Below the pieces are notes generated by a model. The model was not told the DNA's origin, did no database searches, and saw nothing but the letters and a program-made list of their open reading frames with translations. A stretch of 64,000 bases of DNA from JAHRAW01 sp965243285 (GTDB taxonomy: Bacteria; Pseudomonadota; Gammaproteobacteria; Arenicellales; Poriferihabitantaceae), in NCBI GenBank assembly GCA_965243285.1, contig OZ251537.1, forward strand, positions 2,108,001 to 2,172,000. The letters run 5' to 3'. Both the position numbers and the translations under genes were made by a program. Below, in pieces: positions 38,632 through 48,338 of this stretch (position 1 is its first letter; every line of letters begins with the position of its first letter).

Positions 38632-38813
38632 TGGAATCGACGCCAGGGTGAACTTTTATGATTATCGAGCAAAAAAAGTCCCCGTCACTGCTGGAATTCA
38701 ATACGCTGCGGGTTTTTCCTAACTAGGTTTGAATTTTTTATCACACGGCTTCATGCCAAATGCGAGGATGCCGCGGCGTGATGAGTCACTGCGCCGCGGC
38801 ATCGCGCCCCATC

Positions 38814-39956
38814 CTACAACCCCAACACGCGGTTGCGTTGCAACACATACTCTTGGTCGGAAATTTTCGCCCAAGCGCCGACATTGGCGCGCATTTTGAC
38901 GAAACTTTCGTGGATGCGCCGCGCCAATTCGCTGTGTTCGATCACTTCGGCGAACACTGCTTCGGCGGCGGTGCCAAACGCATCGTAGATGTCGTTGTTG
39001 AAGCGCTTCAGTTGCACCCCTTGCTCGGAGATGAGTTTGGCTAACGCTTCGCCGTTTTTGGCGGTGTATTCCGACATCATCACATCGTTTTCCATGGAGG
39101 CCGCGGCTTCGATGATGGTTTGGTCGGCTTTCGATAGCCCCTCCCAGAAGGATTTGTTGATGCCGCAAGCGAGCATGGCGGCCGGCTCGTGCATGCCGGG
39201 ATAATAGTAGTACTTGGCGGCTTCGTAGAATTTCATCACGCTGTCATTCCACGGCCCGACCCACTCGGTGGCATCGATGGCGCCGGACACCAAATTTTCA
39301 TAAATTTGGCTGCCGGGCAGGGACACCGGCGAGGCGCCGAGTTGGGCTAACACATCGCCGCCGAGGCCTGGCATGCGCATTTTCAAACCCTTGAAATCGT
39401 CCGGGGAATTCATCTCTTTGCGAAACCAGCCGCCCATTTGCACGCCGGTGTTGCCGCACATCAGCCCCTTCAGCCCGGCCTCGCCGGCCAATTCGTCCCA
39501 CAATTCTTGGCCGCCGCCAAAACGTATCCAGGCGTTGATTTCGGTGTAGGTGAAGCCAAAGGGCACGGCCGTGAAGTACGCCCAGCCGGGGTGCTTGCCC
39601 TTCCAGTAATATTCGGCGGCGTGGTACATCTGGGCATTGCCGGAGGCCACCTCGTCGAAGGAATCAAACGGCTTGACGCGTTCGCCGCCGGCGAAGTATT
39701 CGACCACGATGCGGCCGTCGCTCATGTCGGATAGGCGTTGCGCAAAGCGTTGCGCGCCGGTGCCGAGGCCGGGGAAATCTCGCGGCCAGGTGGAAACCAT
39801 GGCCACTTCGATGCGCTTTTGGATGATCGCCGGGCCGCCTGAGTCTTGTGTCGAGGCGGCTTTATCGCCGTCTTCAGTACAACCGGGGATGGCCAGGGCG
39901 GCGGCGGTGACAGCAGCGCCACCGGCGGCGCCTTTTAGGAGTTCGCGACGTTTCAT
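38814..39956 (-). CDS. dctP: TRAP substrate-binding protein, 2-oxo acid (TakP) type
   Basis: From ATG 39956 the protein opens with MKRRELLKGAAGGAAVTA, a twin-arginine-like signal, and a possible lipobox cysteine (IPGC) near residue 26. A frame extension of five codons upstream (to 39971) is unlikely. The mature part has MVSTWPRDFPGLGTGA, GLKMRMPGLGGDVLAQLG and GAIDATEWVGPWND, which closely follow TakP, the periplasmic receptor for 2-oxo acids such as pyruvate. Substrate class is by similarity only. It is the first of the TRAP set and is followed by dctQ after 182 bp. Confidence 0.9.
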   Translation of the reverse strand: MKRRELLKGAAGGAAVTAAALAIPGCTEDGDKAASTQDSGGPAIIQKRIEVAMVSTWPRDFPGLGTGAQRFAQRLSDMSDGRIVVEYFAGGERVKPFDSFDEVASGNAQMYHAAEYYWKGKHPGWAYFTAVPFGFTYTEINAWIRFGGGQELWDELAGEAGLKGLMCGNTGVQMGGWFRKEMNSPDDFKGLKMRMPGLGGDVLAQLGASPVSLPGSQIYENLVSGAIDATEWVGPWNDSVMKFYEAAKYYYYPGMHEPAAMLACGINKSFWEGLSKADQTIIEAAASMENDVMMSEYTAKNGEALAKLISEQGVQLKRFNNDIYDAFGTAAEAVFAEVIEHSELARRIHESFVKMRANVGAWAKISDQEYVLQRNRVLGL

Positions 39957-40212
39957 GGAGCAATTCCTCATAAAAATGGGGGGGATAAACGATATGACGA
40001 GGTCGCTCGCTCACTAAATTTTAGCGAGAACATCGAGAACATCGAAAATATCGAATGCGAGAGTGTTTGCTAATTTAGCACAGCCCATAACGCGGTGCGC
40101 GAATCGGCGCCTCGGCGCCTCGGCGTTGGAATGCGGCGGGCGGCGATTGTGGCGGATAAATGGCACGGATTTTAGGCCGGCGGCAATTGGGGCGGTTGAA
40201 TTCCGCCGGCGG

Positions 40213-41340
40213 CTAAATTTTGCGAATGGTTTTGTAGGCGTGCACATAGCCCATGCCGTGGCGCTGCGGCTGGCGCACCACTTGGGCGCGATAGGCGGCG
40301 TAATAATCGTCGATGATGGCGGCGCGTTCGGCCGGCGGCCGGTCGGCGCGCAAGGCGGCGGCGAAAATGCTCTCATTCCAGCTGCGCAAGGTGGGCATGA
40401 GGCCGTCGGCGAACTTTTCTACATCGCCATGTACTTTAAATTCCTCAGCGAACGGGCATGGCACCACGCGGGTTTCCATGGTCTCCAAGCGCAAGCCGGC
40501 GCGGTGGCAGGCGCTGGCCGGGTCGCGCAACGGAGCGGCGAATTCGGCCATGGTGCGGTAATACTGCGGCAAGGTCATGGCCGTGTATTCTGGTGCGGTG
40601 ATTCTGCCATCGGCCATAAAACGCCGCCAGATTTGGTTGAATACCTCGAACATATTGGCGCCGCCACCGCCATCGACATCGGTATTGCCCAAATACCGCC
40701 CGCGTTCATCGATGCAGAAGTTAACCAGCACCAAGCGCCCGCCGCTGACCAACTCGCGCGCGCGGTGCAATAATATGGTCTCCCAATCGGCCGCGGCTTG
40801 GGCCGCGTAAGCCGACAATTCGGCGCCGCTGGCGCCCACCGCGTGGACATGCTCGGCGAGGTCGGCCGGTTTGGCGCTCAGCCAATGCATGGCGGTGGCG
40901 GAAAAGCCGAGATTCAAGGTGGCGCTCGGTAGCGCCTGCAGGTAGAAGGAATTGGCCGAAAACAGCGGGTAAACGCCGGCGAAGTCGTCCACATAGGTGG
41001 CGAAGGGGCCGCGCCCGTGCACGATGTTCACCAGGGCATTGAAATCGTTGCGCGGCTGGTCGGCATAGGTGATGGAAATGTCGGCGCCGCGGGCGATGCC
41101 GCGCACCCGCCGCACCGCCGCCCCGAGCATGCGCAACGAAGTGCCGCCGTCGGCGCAACCCATATCCATAATGGAAAAACGCGCGCAGTCCGGGCGCGGC
41201 GCCATGCGGTCGATGGCGCCGATGACCAGCGGCGTGGCGGCGTCTATCACCTGCCCGGCGCCCCGGGTGACCAGCGAATAGCCGCCAGCGCCGCCGCCGG
41301 ACATGGCAATGTGCTCGGCTTGGGCGGCGGCGGGAGTCAT
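40213..41340 (-). CDS. SABATH-family carboxyl methyltransferase-like protein
   Basis: The 375-residue protein has the pattern of SABATH methyltransferases: MSGGGAGGYSLVTRGAGQ near the start, SIMDMGCADGGTS as the SAM-binding loop, FYLQALPSATLNLGFSATAM with the SALHWLS-like motif (ATAMHWLSAKP), and a helical cap. The family transfers a methyl group from SAM to small carboxylic acids and is best known from plants, with scattered bacterial members. The substrate is unknown. It lies 256 bp upstream of a TRAP carboxylate transporter on the same strand and 6-9 kb from metK-ahcY, so a link to an imported acid is possible. Confidence 0.8.
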   Translation of the reverse strand: MTPAAAQAEHIAMSGGGAGGYSLVTRGAGQVIDAATPLVIGAIDRMAPRPDCARFSIMDMGCADGGTSLRMLGAAVRRVRGIARGADISITYADQPRNDFNALVNIVHGRGPFATYVDDFAGVYPLFSANSFYLQALPSATLNLGFSATAMHWLSAKPADLAEHVHAVGASGAELSAYAAQAAADWETILLHRARELVSGGRLVLVNFCIDERGRYLGNTDVDGGGGANMFEVFNQIWRRFMADGRITAPEYTAMTLPQYYRTMAEFAAPLRDPASACHRAGLRLETMETRVVPCPFAEEFKVHGDVEKFADGLMPTLRSWNESIFAAALRADRPPAERAAIIDDYYAAYRAQVVRQPQRHGMGYVHAYKTIRKI

Positions 41341-41640
41341 ATGTATTGGATTTATATACCTAAATCTGCTTACTTGATTATCGCCTTTGCTGTTGCCTTT
41401 AAAATCTTCACTCCACCCATCTTTACTCCCCCCGCTTTATCTTGCGGGGGAGTGAAACGGTAAAGCCAAAAGCGAAAGCCAAAATCAAAGGCAAAGGCCA
41501 ACATCAAAATCAAAGGCCAACATCAAAGGCAAAAAGCAACATCAACATCAACGGCAACCCCTCCGCACCAAAACTGGCGGGCTTCATCGCCAGATTGGGT
41601 GGGGGCCAGTTAATGTACATAGCATGAGCAGGCTGCGATA
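41340..41640. repeat. Composite intergenic repeat, copy 5
   Basis: Starts with the edge motif GGATTTATATACCTAAATC (41349-41367). CTCCCCCC-type hairpin arms lie at about 41425-41455, followed by runs of AAAGGCAAAGGCC and AACATCAA units, and the single arm of the CAAAACTGGCG hairpin (about 41569). The gap up to 41875 also contains TATATATGTATAGC and GGGTGGGCG short repeats (41670-41755); no gene is seen there. Confidence 0.75.
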
Positions 41641-41875
41641 AACCAAACATACCGTGCAGATTTATGTAGGCAATGCTCATATATATGTATAGCGTATATA
41701 TGTATAGCGGCGGGTATATGTATGCGGCGGGTGGGCGGGTGGGCGGTTGAGCGGGTGGAATCGATTCGTTTGGGCGGTTAATCGGCGATTATAGGGCGTT
41801 AATTTTTGAGTTTGTCGCCGCCAATCTCGCCGGATAAGGAATTTGTCACCCGCCCGACGACCCGGCCGACTTAAC

Positions 41876-42055
41876 TTATAAAGTCGCCGCCAAAAAAATC
41901 ACCAGCGCCACCACGGCAGCGATGGGAATCAACAAGCCGCGCCAGTCTTTGTCGGCTTCCTCGCTTTGTTTTAGCATGGGTTTGAGGCCGGGCAGCACCC
42001 ACAGCAACACCAGCAGGGCGAGGACGCCGATGAGGATTTGTTCCCAAAGTTCCAT
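41876..42055 (-). CDS. Small membrane protein, 59 residues
   Basis: The frame begins MELWEQILIGVLALL and ends VALVIFLAATL. Two hydrophobic segments (about 8-24 and 42-58) flank a charged middle (KQSEEADKDWRG), which suggests a two-helix inner-membrane hairpin. It lies 38 bp downstream of xni on the same strand and may share its transcript. The family is not recognised. Confidence 0.65.
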   Translation of the reverse strand: MELWEQILIGVLALLVLLWVLPGLKPMLKQSEEADKDWRGLLIPIAAVVALVIFLAATL

Positions 42056-42093
42056 GATTTTGTACGGTTGGTTAGTGATGAAAATGGGCCGAT

Positions 42094-42930
42094 TCAGGGT
42101 GCCGCAACGCCCGGCTGATAGCGAAATTGGTTGAGATTCAGGCCGAGGTCTAGGTCGGTTTTCAGGGTGAATAGGGTTTTCGCCAGGCGCGCCTCGCGCT
42201 GCCCGCGGTTTAGTTTGTCGCGGGTTCCTCTGAGCATTTTGGATCCGAGCGATGAGCCAGCGGCGGCCAAAATATCATCCACGCCGCCATAGCGGGCGAT
42301 GAGTTTGGCCGCGGTGCGCCGACCGATGCCTCTGACGCCGGGGATGGACAATCCGCTGACGCCGGCTAACGCCAACGCATCCACCAAATGTTCCGGCGCC
42401 ACTCCCGAGCGCGCCATCACCTCCTCGGCATCCAACGCGCGCTGCGCGAAATGGTCGAACACTACGATGGAATCACCCAACAATTGGCAAAAATACCGAT
42501 CGGTGGATAGTAGCACCGCGCGGCCGCCGCCGGCGGCGATTTTGCGCGCCGCGGTGGCCAACACATCATCGCGCGGCTGCCCGGGCAGTGAAAAACACGC
42601 CACCCCCAGGTCGCGGAAGGTGGCTTCCATGCGCGGCATGGCAAGGGGCAGCGCGGGCGGCGTCGGGCGGCTTTTTTGTTTGTACGGCGGGTGTAATTGG
42701 TGCCGCCAAGTAGTGCCATCGCCATTGAAAACCACCACGCAATGGCTCGGGCGATGCTGACGAAGGGCGCGGCTGAGGGAGGCCTGGCAGCGCTGCAGCA
42801 ATTCATCGGCGCGCGCCTTATCGCTGATGTTATCGCCGACATCAGCGGCCGGGGCAAACGGCGACGCGCCCAGCATGGCGGCCGCTAAACGGCGCGTGAA
42901 ATTGGGACCATCCACCAACAGGGCTTTCAT
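42094..42930 (-). CDS. xni: Flap endonuclease Xni-like 5'-3' exonuclease
   Basis: The 278-residue protein is the free-standing form of the 5' nuclease domain of DNA polymerase I. MKALLVDGPN gives the first metal-binding Asp; CVVVFNGDG the second; LSTDRYFCQLL the acidic core; and SIPGVRGIGRRTAAKLIARYGG the helix-three-turn-helix that grips DNA. The middle acidic cluster usual in active nucleases is partly altered, as is also known for E. coli Xni. Roles are flap removal and repair. It is transcribed after folE (56-bp gap). Confidence 0.85.
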   Translation of the reverse strand: MKALLVDGPNFTRRLAAAMLGASPFAPAADVGDNISDKARADELLQRCQASLSRALRQHRPSHCVVVFNGDGTTWRHQLHPPYKQKSRPTPPALPLAMPRMEATFRDLGVACFSLPGQPRDDVLATAARKIAAGGGRAVLLSTDRYFCQLLGDSIVVFDHFAQRALDAEEVMARSGVAPEHLVDALALAGVSGLSIPGVRGIGRRTAAKLIARYGGVDDILAAAGSSLGSKMLRGTRDKLNRGQREARLAKTLFTLKTDLDLGLNLNQFRYQPGVAAP

Positions 42931-42986
42931 CGCCCAGATTCATCGGTCAGATTCATCACAGCTTAAGCGCATGCGCAGCCGCCGGC

Positions 42987-43589
42987 CTACGGCCCGACCA
43001 GGGTCAAAAATTCGGCGCGCGTGCGGTGGTCGGTTTTGAATCGGCCGAGCATCATGGAGGTGGTCATCACCGAATTTTGTTTATGGGCGCCGCGCATCAT
43101 CATGCATAAGTGCTTGGCTTCGATGATGACGCCGACGCCGAGGGCGCCGGTGATGGATTCCACCGCCGCCGCGACTTGTTCAGTCAAGTTTTCTTGAATT
43201 TGCAGCCGCCGCGAATACATGTCGGCGATGCGCGCCAATTTTGAGAGGCCGATAACGCGCCCGGCCGGCAGATAGGCGATGTGGCACTTGCCGATGAACG
43301 GCAAAATGTGGTGCTCGCACAGGGAATAAATTTCGAGGTCTTTGATGATGACCATCTGGTCGTTATTGGAATCGAAAATGGCGCCGTTTACCACTTCCTC
43401 TAAGCTTTGTCCATAGCCTTGGGTGAGGAATTCCAATGCCTTGGCGGCGCGCGCCGGGGTGCCTTTCAGCCCGTCGCGTTGCGGATCTTCACCGATGGCG
43501 GTCAACAAGGCGCGATACATGTCGGCCAGGCGGGCAGTGGAGTCGATGGCGGTCATGGCACTAACATGGCGATTGATTGTGAGCGACAC
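42987..43589 (-). CDS. folE: GTP cyclohydrolase I
   Basis: FolE turns GTP into dihydroneopterin triphosphate, the first step to folate and, in other routes, queuosine. DPQRDGLKGTPARAAKAL, SLCEHHILPFIGKCHIAY and GVIIEAKHLCMMMRG are family signatures; the Cys and His residues in CEHH and the Cys in HLCMMMRG bind zinc. The frame's first ATG gives 200 residues; ATG 43556 (MTAIDSTARLA) is nearer the usual start. QueG further along the window would work at the end of the queuosine path that starts with this enzyme. Confidence 0.95.
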   Translation of the reverse strand: MSLTINRHVSAMTAIDSTARLADMYRALLTAIGEDPQRDGLKGTPARAAKALEFLTQGYGQSLEEVVNGAIFDSNNDQMVIIKDLEIYSLCEHHILPFIGKCHIAYLPAGRVIGLSKLARIADMYSRRLQIQENLTEQVAAAVESITGALGVGVIIEAKHLCMMMRGAHKQNSVMTTSMMLGRFKTDHRTRAEFLTLVGP

Positions 43590-43743
43590 AGGGATAAAAT
43601 GCCGGAAGTGAAGCGCGGGATTATTGTGTGGAAATTATAGACATAAATCCGCAAAAATTTTTGATATGTGATTGCGGTTTCGTCTCGGCTAGCGAAGATA
43701 ATGTCCGAGTGGATGCCATCGATTGTTGTCGCATAAATCGTCA

Positions 43744-45235
43744 TTAAAACCCACTCGTTAATTGTTGTATTTCTTGGCGGAGTTTATCAATGTTTTTCAC
43801 TCTGAATTCAATGGCGCGCAATGCGGATTCAGCGTATTTGATGGTCGCCGGCGTGGGCATTGGGAGCGGTTGATTCAAGATAAATTCCACATCGATGCGT
43901 TGCTGTCCGCCGGTTCCAGAAGCCCACTCTGCGATGTCTTGGCATTGCGCGGTGCGTAGATGATACAAAATATAGAGCGCGTGATGCTGGTCTTTGGGGA
44001 TGAATTGGTAATACTCTTTGGTGATTAAATTACCCGCCGCATCGCCTACCTGCGCCGAGCCAAAATAACGACTGGCTTGCGCTATGCGTTTGTTAGTGAT
44101 GCGCGAGACCACGATGGCATTTTTTTGCAACTCGCAAATGAACGCCCCATAACCTTTTTCCACCTGCTTATTGGAGCGCGATTCAATTAGATGAATCCCA
44201 TCGTTGATTGAATTTGGGGTGGTCACTTTCCGAAGTCCGTGCGGCAACACCCCACGCTTTACGGTTTTTGAACTCGGAATGTAATCCACCAGATTATGCA
44301 TGCGGCATTGGGTTTTATGATCGATGCTTTTTGTTTCATACACCCGTCCGGCAGGTCACAAGTTTTGTTCGTTAAAATACTCTTCTGCATGGTCAAATTG
44401 TTTTTTGTGGCGCATGTAGTCGTTCGCTCCAACAACGCTATCCACTGCTTGAATGTTGGTATGCCCTTCGCCGATTAAAAACATGCTCATTTTAGCGAGA
44501 TTGGCAATGGGCTTTGCTATCTCACGGCCAAAAAGACACGCCTTGCTGAACGCCTTTTTTGCCGAATCATCGGTCAACTGCTGACGGCTTAAAAACTCAC
44601 ACAGCACTCCAGCCGTCCCGCAAAATGGGCCATAAACAGTTCCGCCAACCCTCTAATCAGACAGCTCAAACATCAAGCGAACAATTTTTAGTGGCGTGAA
44701 ATACTGCCCCAAATCGCTCGTCCCGCCGCCGATTGCCCGCTCGGATAAAAACCTCTGGAATAGCGTGCTATGCGCATCATAATGATTGTGATTAAAATCA
44801 ACCCCATGCAACATCTCCACCATCTTTGATACAACGCTTGCCTTGGATTCATCAATTTTAATGTCATCTATTTCGAGGTGTTGCTCACTTGTGGTTTTTA
44901 TATAGTGGTTTATCGATGCAATTTTCCTACCATGCGGTTCACTCCTTATCGAATTCCATACCACATTATTTCCATACCACATTATCCAAATACTGGCGGT
45001 TATCAACCAGCATTTTAATAAATAAAATTTTAGATATTTCTGGTAGACGCTCAATGCCCAATGTCAATCTAGCAGCTCGCCCAAATTAGTTTAATTTAGA
45101 AAATAACACGCCTAATTCACTTTCCGATTTCACCCTTCGAATACCAGAGTTTTCCCACCGCAAATTCTGCAACTTCGGGATGATGTTGGTAATAATATTG
45201 TGAGTTTCGCTAGGCATTTTCATTTGATAATCCAT
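43744..45235 (-). pseudogene. Decayed DNA methylase joined to a specificity-subunit-like part
   Basis: The frame starts near ATG 45235 (MDYQMKMPSE), is broken once or twice by early stops and shifts, then stays in one frame from 45054 to 43744 with stops at about 44650 and 44353. It reads LGQYFTPLKIVRLMFELSD, stop, then VYGPFCGTAGVL: the methylase SAM motif, with Gly in place of the usual Asp. Next is LFGREIAKPIANLAKMSMFLIG, then a jump with no NPPY catalytic motif, and finally a specificity-like half ending NQPLPMPTPATIKYAESAL and a coiled helix. This looks like a type I-type modification gene that lost its catalytic middle and gained stops. No nuclease gene remains. Confidence 0.75.
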
Positions 45236-45323
45236 CTTGTGAATGCAGGTACATAATTTACATTATTATATATCATTTTAGCGAAAATTTGGTGTGTCCC
45301 CACCGCGAAATTCGCCCATTGCC

Positions 45324-46862
45324 ATGCCAGATCCATTGCCAAATCAATTACCAGATAAATCATTATCGGCTAAGGACGCGTCGCCGAGCCATGATCATGG
45401 CGCGGTGTTGCAGCAGTTGGCGGGCCTCGTCGGCGCTAAAAATCTGCTGACCGAGGCCGCGCAGCAGCGCCCCTATCTGGCGGAATTGCGCGGGCGGTAC
45501 GATAGCGCGTGCCTGGCCGTGGCGCGGCCGGCGGATGCGGCGCAAGTGGCGGCGGTGTTGGCGTGCTGCAATCGGGCGCGCCTTGGCCTAGTGCCGCAAG
45601 GCGGCAATACCGGCGCCGTGGGCGGGGCCGTGGCGCGCGGCGACCAAATCATCGTAAACCTCGCCCGCTTGTCGCGCATCGTGGCGGTGGATGCGGCCAA
45701 TTACACCATGCGCGTACAAGCCGGCTGCATACTGGCCGACATTCAAGCCGCCGCCGCCGGCCACGACCGCTTTTTTCCGCTGAGTTTGGGCGCCGAGGGC
45801 AGTTGCCAAATCGGCGGCAATCTGGCCACCAATGCCGGCGGCGTCAATGTGCTGCATTACGGCAATGCCCGCGACCTCACGTTGGGCCTCGAGGTGGCGT
45901 TAGCGGACGGGCGCATTTGGCGTGGGCTCAATAGCCTGCGTAAAAACAACACTGGCTACGATCTGAAAAATCTCTTCATCGGCTCAGAGGGCACGCTCGG
46001 CATCATCACCGCCGCGGTGTTGAAGTTATTTCCGGCGCCGCGGCGGCAAATCGTGGCGCTGGCGGGGCTGAATTGCGCGGCTGCGGCGCTGGCCTTGCTC
46101 GGCCGCTTGCGCGCCGCCAGCAGCGACCGCTTGGTGACCTTCGAGTTGATGGCCGGCATCGCGGTGCGCGCGGCGATAAAACATATCGTCGGGCAAACCG
46201 ACCCCATGCGCCAAGCGCACCGCTGGTATGTGCTGATGGTCGCCACCAGCACCGCCGATGGGGTGGTTTTGGGCGATGAAGCCGATGAATCCGGCGATAA
46301 ATCCGCCGAAACCGCAGCCGATGACGCCGATTTGCGTGCCCAAGTGGAAGCATGCCTGGCCCAAGCCATAGCCGATGGCGGGGTGCAAGATGTGGTGTTG
46401 GCGAGCAGCGAAGATCAAGCGCGGCGCTTGTGCGCGTTGCGCGTCAATATCGTCGAGGCGCAAAAATTCGAAGGCGGCAGCATCAAGCATGACATCGCGG
46501 TGCCGGTGGCCAGCGTGCCGGAATTTCTGCGTCGCGCCCATGCCGCCGTTATCGAAGCCCTGCCCGGCGCCCGCCCGTACCCCTACGGGCATATGGGCGA
46601 TGGCAACATGCACTTCAACATCGCCGCTCCGCTCGGCATGCCGCGCGCGGAATTTTTGCGCCACTGGCAGCCGATGAATCGCTTAATCCATGAAATTGCC
46701 GACCAACTGGGCGGCACATTCAGCGCCGAACACGGCGTCGGCATGGCCAAACTGGACGACATGCAACGCTACAAAGACCCGGTGGCGCTGGCGCTGCAGC
46801 GGCAAATAAAACAGGCGCTGGACCCGCGCGGCATCTTGAATCCGGGCAAATTGAATCCGTAA
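45324..46862 (+). CDS. FAD-linked oxidase, D-2-hydroxyacid dehydrogenase type
   Basis: The protein belongs to the GlcD/D-2-hydroxyglutarate dehydrogenase group. LVPQGGNTGAVGGAV and GNLATNAGGVNVLHYGN form the FAD-binding half (VAO fold); KNLFIGSEGTLGIIT is typical; YPYGHMGDGNMHFNI and SAEHGVGMAKLDDM at the end carry the metal and substrate residues. It oxidises a D-2-hydroxyacid (lactate, glycolate or hydroxyglutarate) and passes electrons to a membrane or ETF acceptor; the ETF-ubiquinone oxidoreductase elsewhere in the window may be the onward route. The GTG at 45294 could add ten residues; ATG 45324 is preferred. Confidence 0.9.
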   Translation: MPDPLPNQLPDKSLSAKDASPSHDHGAVLQQLAGLVGAKNLLTEAAQQRPYLAELRGRYDSACLAVARPADAAQVAAVLACCNRARLGLVPQGGNTGAVGGAVARGDQIIVNLARLSRIVAVDAANYTMRVQAGCILADIQAAAAGHDRFFPLSLGAEGSCQIGGNLATNAGGVNVLHYGNARDLTLGLEVALADGRIWRGLNSLRKNNTGYDLKNLFIGSEGTLGIITAAVLKLFPAPRRQIVALAGLNCAAAALALLGRLRAASSDRLVTFELMAGIAVRAAIKHIVGQTDPMRQAHRWYVLMVATSTADGVVLGDEADESGDKSAETAADDADLRAQVEACLAQAIADGGVQDVVLASSEDQARRLCALRVNIVEAQKFEGGSIKHDIAVPVASVPEFLRRAHAAVIEALPGARPYPYGHMGDGNMHFNIAAPLGMPRAEFLRHWQPMNRLIHEIADQLGGTFSAEHGVGMAKLDDMQRYKDPVALALQRQIKQALDPRGILNPGKLNP

Positions 46863-46869
46863 CAACCCG

Positions 46870-47745
46870 CTAAGGCGTGGATTTTTTCGCCACCGCCGGG
46901 TCGCTACGATAATAAATGATGGCCATGCCGGTCAGCGTGCAAGCGCCACCGATAGCCATATCGAGGCTCAAATTTTCACCCAAAAATAGCACGCCGCCGG
47001 CGATGGAGGCAAGCGGTAGCAGCAACAAAAACGGCATCACGCGGCTGAGCGGATAGCGCCCGAGGAGGTGATACCACATCGCGTAGGCGAGCGCCGTCAT
47101 CACCAAGCCGAGATAGGCCACCGCCCCCCATATGGCGGGCGAAGCGTTTGCGAGGGCGGTGATTTGCCCGCTTTCGAACAACCACGAGGCGAGGAAAAGT
47201 TGCGGCGTGGCCAGCGCCGCCATCCAGGTGATGAGTACGAAGCCGCCGACCACGCCGAGCCGCTTGACCATGATTTGCCCCAGCGCCCAGGCAAACGCGC
47301 CGCCCACCATCAGGGCGAGGTGGAAAACGCTGCCGCTAAGCCGTGGCTCGCCAGCCAAATAGGCGATGCCGGCGAAGGCCAGGGCGATGCCGACGAACTG
47401 CCGGACGCCGAGGGAATCGCCAAACACCAGCCACGCTAACAGCAGGGCGAACGGCACCTCGAGCTGCACGATGATGGCGGCGGTGGAGACATCGAGGCCG
47501 CCCAAGCCGGTGAAGGTGAGCCCGTATTGCACCGTGGCGCCGACTAATGAGACCCAAAAAATCCGCCGCAACATGGCCATCGGCGGCGGTGGAAAAAAGC
47601 ACAGCAAACAGCCGGCGGCCACGGTGAATCGCAACGCCATCAAAAAAATCGGCGGAAAATGCCCCATGGCCGATTTGGCGACCACAAACCCCATGCCCCA
47701 AATCACCGCCACGCCGATGGCCATGAGCATGTCGATGGGTTTCAT
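46870..47745 (-). CDS. EamA-family transporter
   Basis: 291 residues with about ten membrane helices in two EamA halves: MLMAIGVAVIWGMGFVVAKSA at the start and PLASIAGGVLFLGENLSLDM in the second half, both family marks. Members move amino acids or other metabolites out of the cell; the substrate is not predictable. The gene is convergent with the FAD oxidase (7 bp between ends). Confidence 0.88.
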   Translation of the reverse strand: MKPIDMLMAIGVAVIWGMGFVVAKSAMGHFPPIFLMALRFTVAAGCLLCFFPPPPMAMLRRIFWVSLVGATVQYGLTFTGLGGLDVSTAAIIVQLEVPFALLLAWLVFGDSLGVRQFVGIALAFAGIAYLAGEPRLSGSVFHLALMVGGAFAWALGQIMVKRLGVVGGFVLITWMAALATPQLFLASWLFESGQITALANASPAIWGAVAYLGLVMTALAYAMWYHLLGRYPLSRVMPFLLLLPLASIAGGVLFLGENLSLDMAIGGACTLTGMAIIYYRSDPAVAKKSTP

Positions 47746-47784
47746 GGCCGGTTTAGCGGACCGATTGCGCTGCGAATCGCATAA

Positions 47785-48302
47785 TGTAAGGGTTTATAGA
47801 ACTAAATCTGCTTGATTATGGTTGTTCGTTGCGGGCTTTTGGGATTTACCCCAAAACGGACGGAAAAGATGCCAGTTTTGGTGCGCGGGCTTTGGATTTT
47901 GCTTTGGCTTTGGGTTTTCGCCTTTATTCTTCGCTCCCCCATGCTTTTTCGGGAGGGGGAGCCAAAGCAGAGCCGCGCCGACAGGCGTGGGCTGCTTCGG
48001 CAGGTAGCCCAAACTGGCGGGCTTCATCGCCAGTTTTGGTGGGGGGGATATCTTTAATATTAGGTTTTACTTGAGATTTTCGTTTTTTCGATTTTGTCTT
48101 TAAATTTCCACCCCATCAGCCACAAAAGATGGGTTAAAAGATGGCATCAACATCAACATCAACAGAAAAATCAAAGTCAAAGCAACAGCGAAAGGGAAAG
48201 GGAAAGACTCTTAAGTCAAACTCGGCATCAAAGCAACCCCCCACCAAAACTGGCGATGAAGCCGCCAGTTTTGACTCCCCCTCCAAAAAGCAAAAGCTAA
48301 GC
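47785..48302. repeat. Composite intergenic repeat, copy 6
   Basis: Begins with the edge motif GGTTTATAGAACTAAATCTGC. It contains the CTCCCCC hairpin (about 47934), the third stem version AGCAGAGCC...GGCTGCTT (47965-48000), an ACTGGCGGGC... stem, and near 48240 the CAAAACTGGCG/CGCCAGTTTTG stem (48246-48274) next to AACATCAACATC runs. It fills the gap between the EamA gene and greA and looks like two copies joined. Confidence 0.8.
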
Positions 48303-48338
48303 TGACACCCATCGGCTGAGGCCTACCGCCCACCGCCT

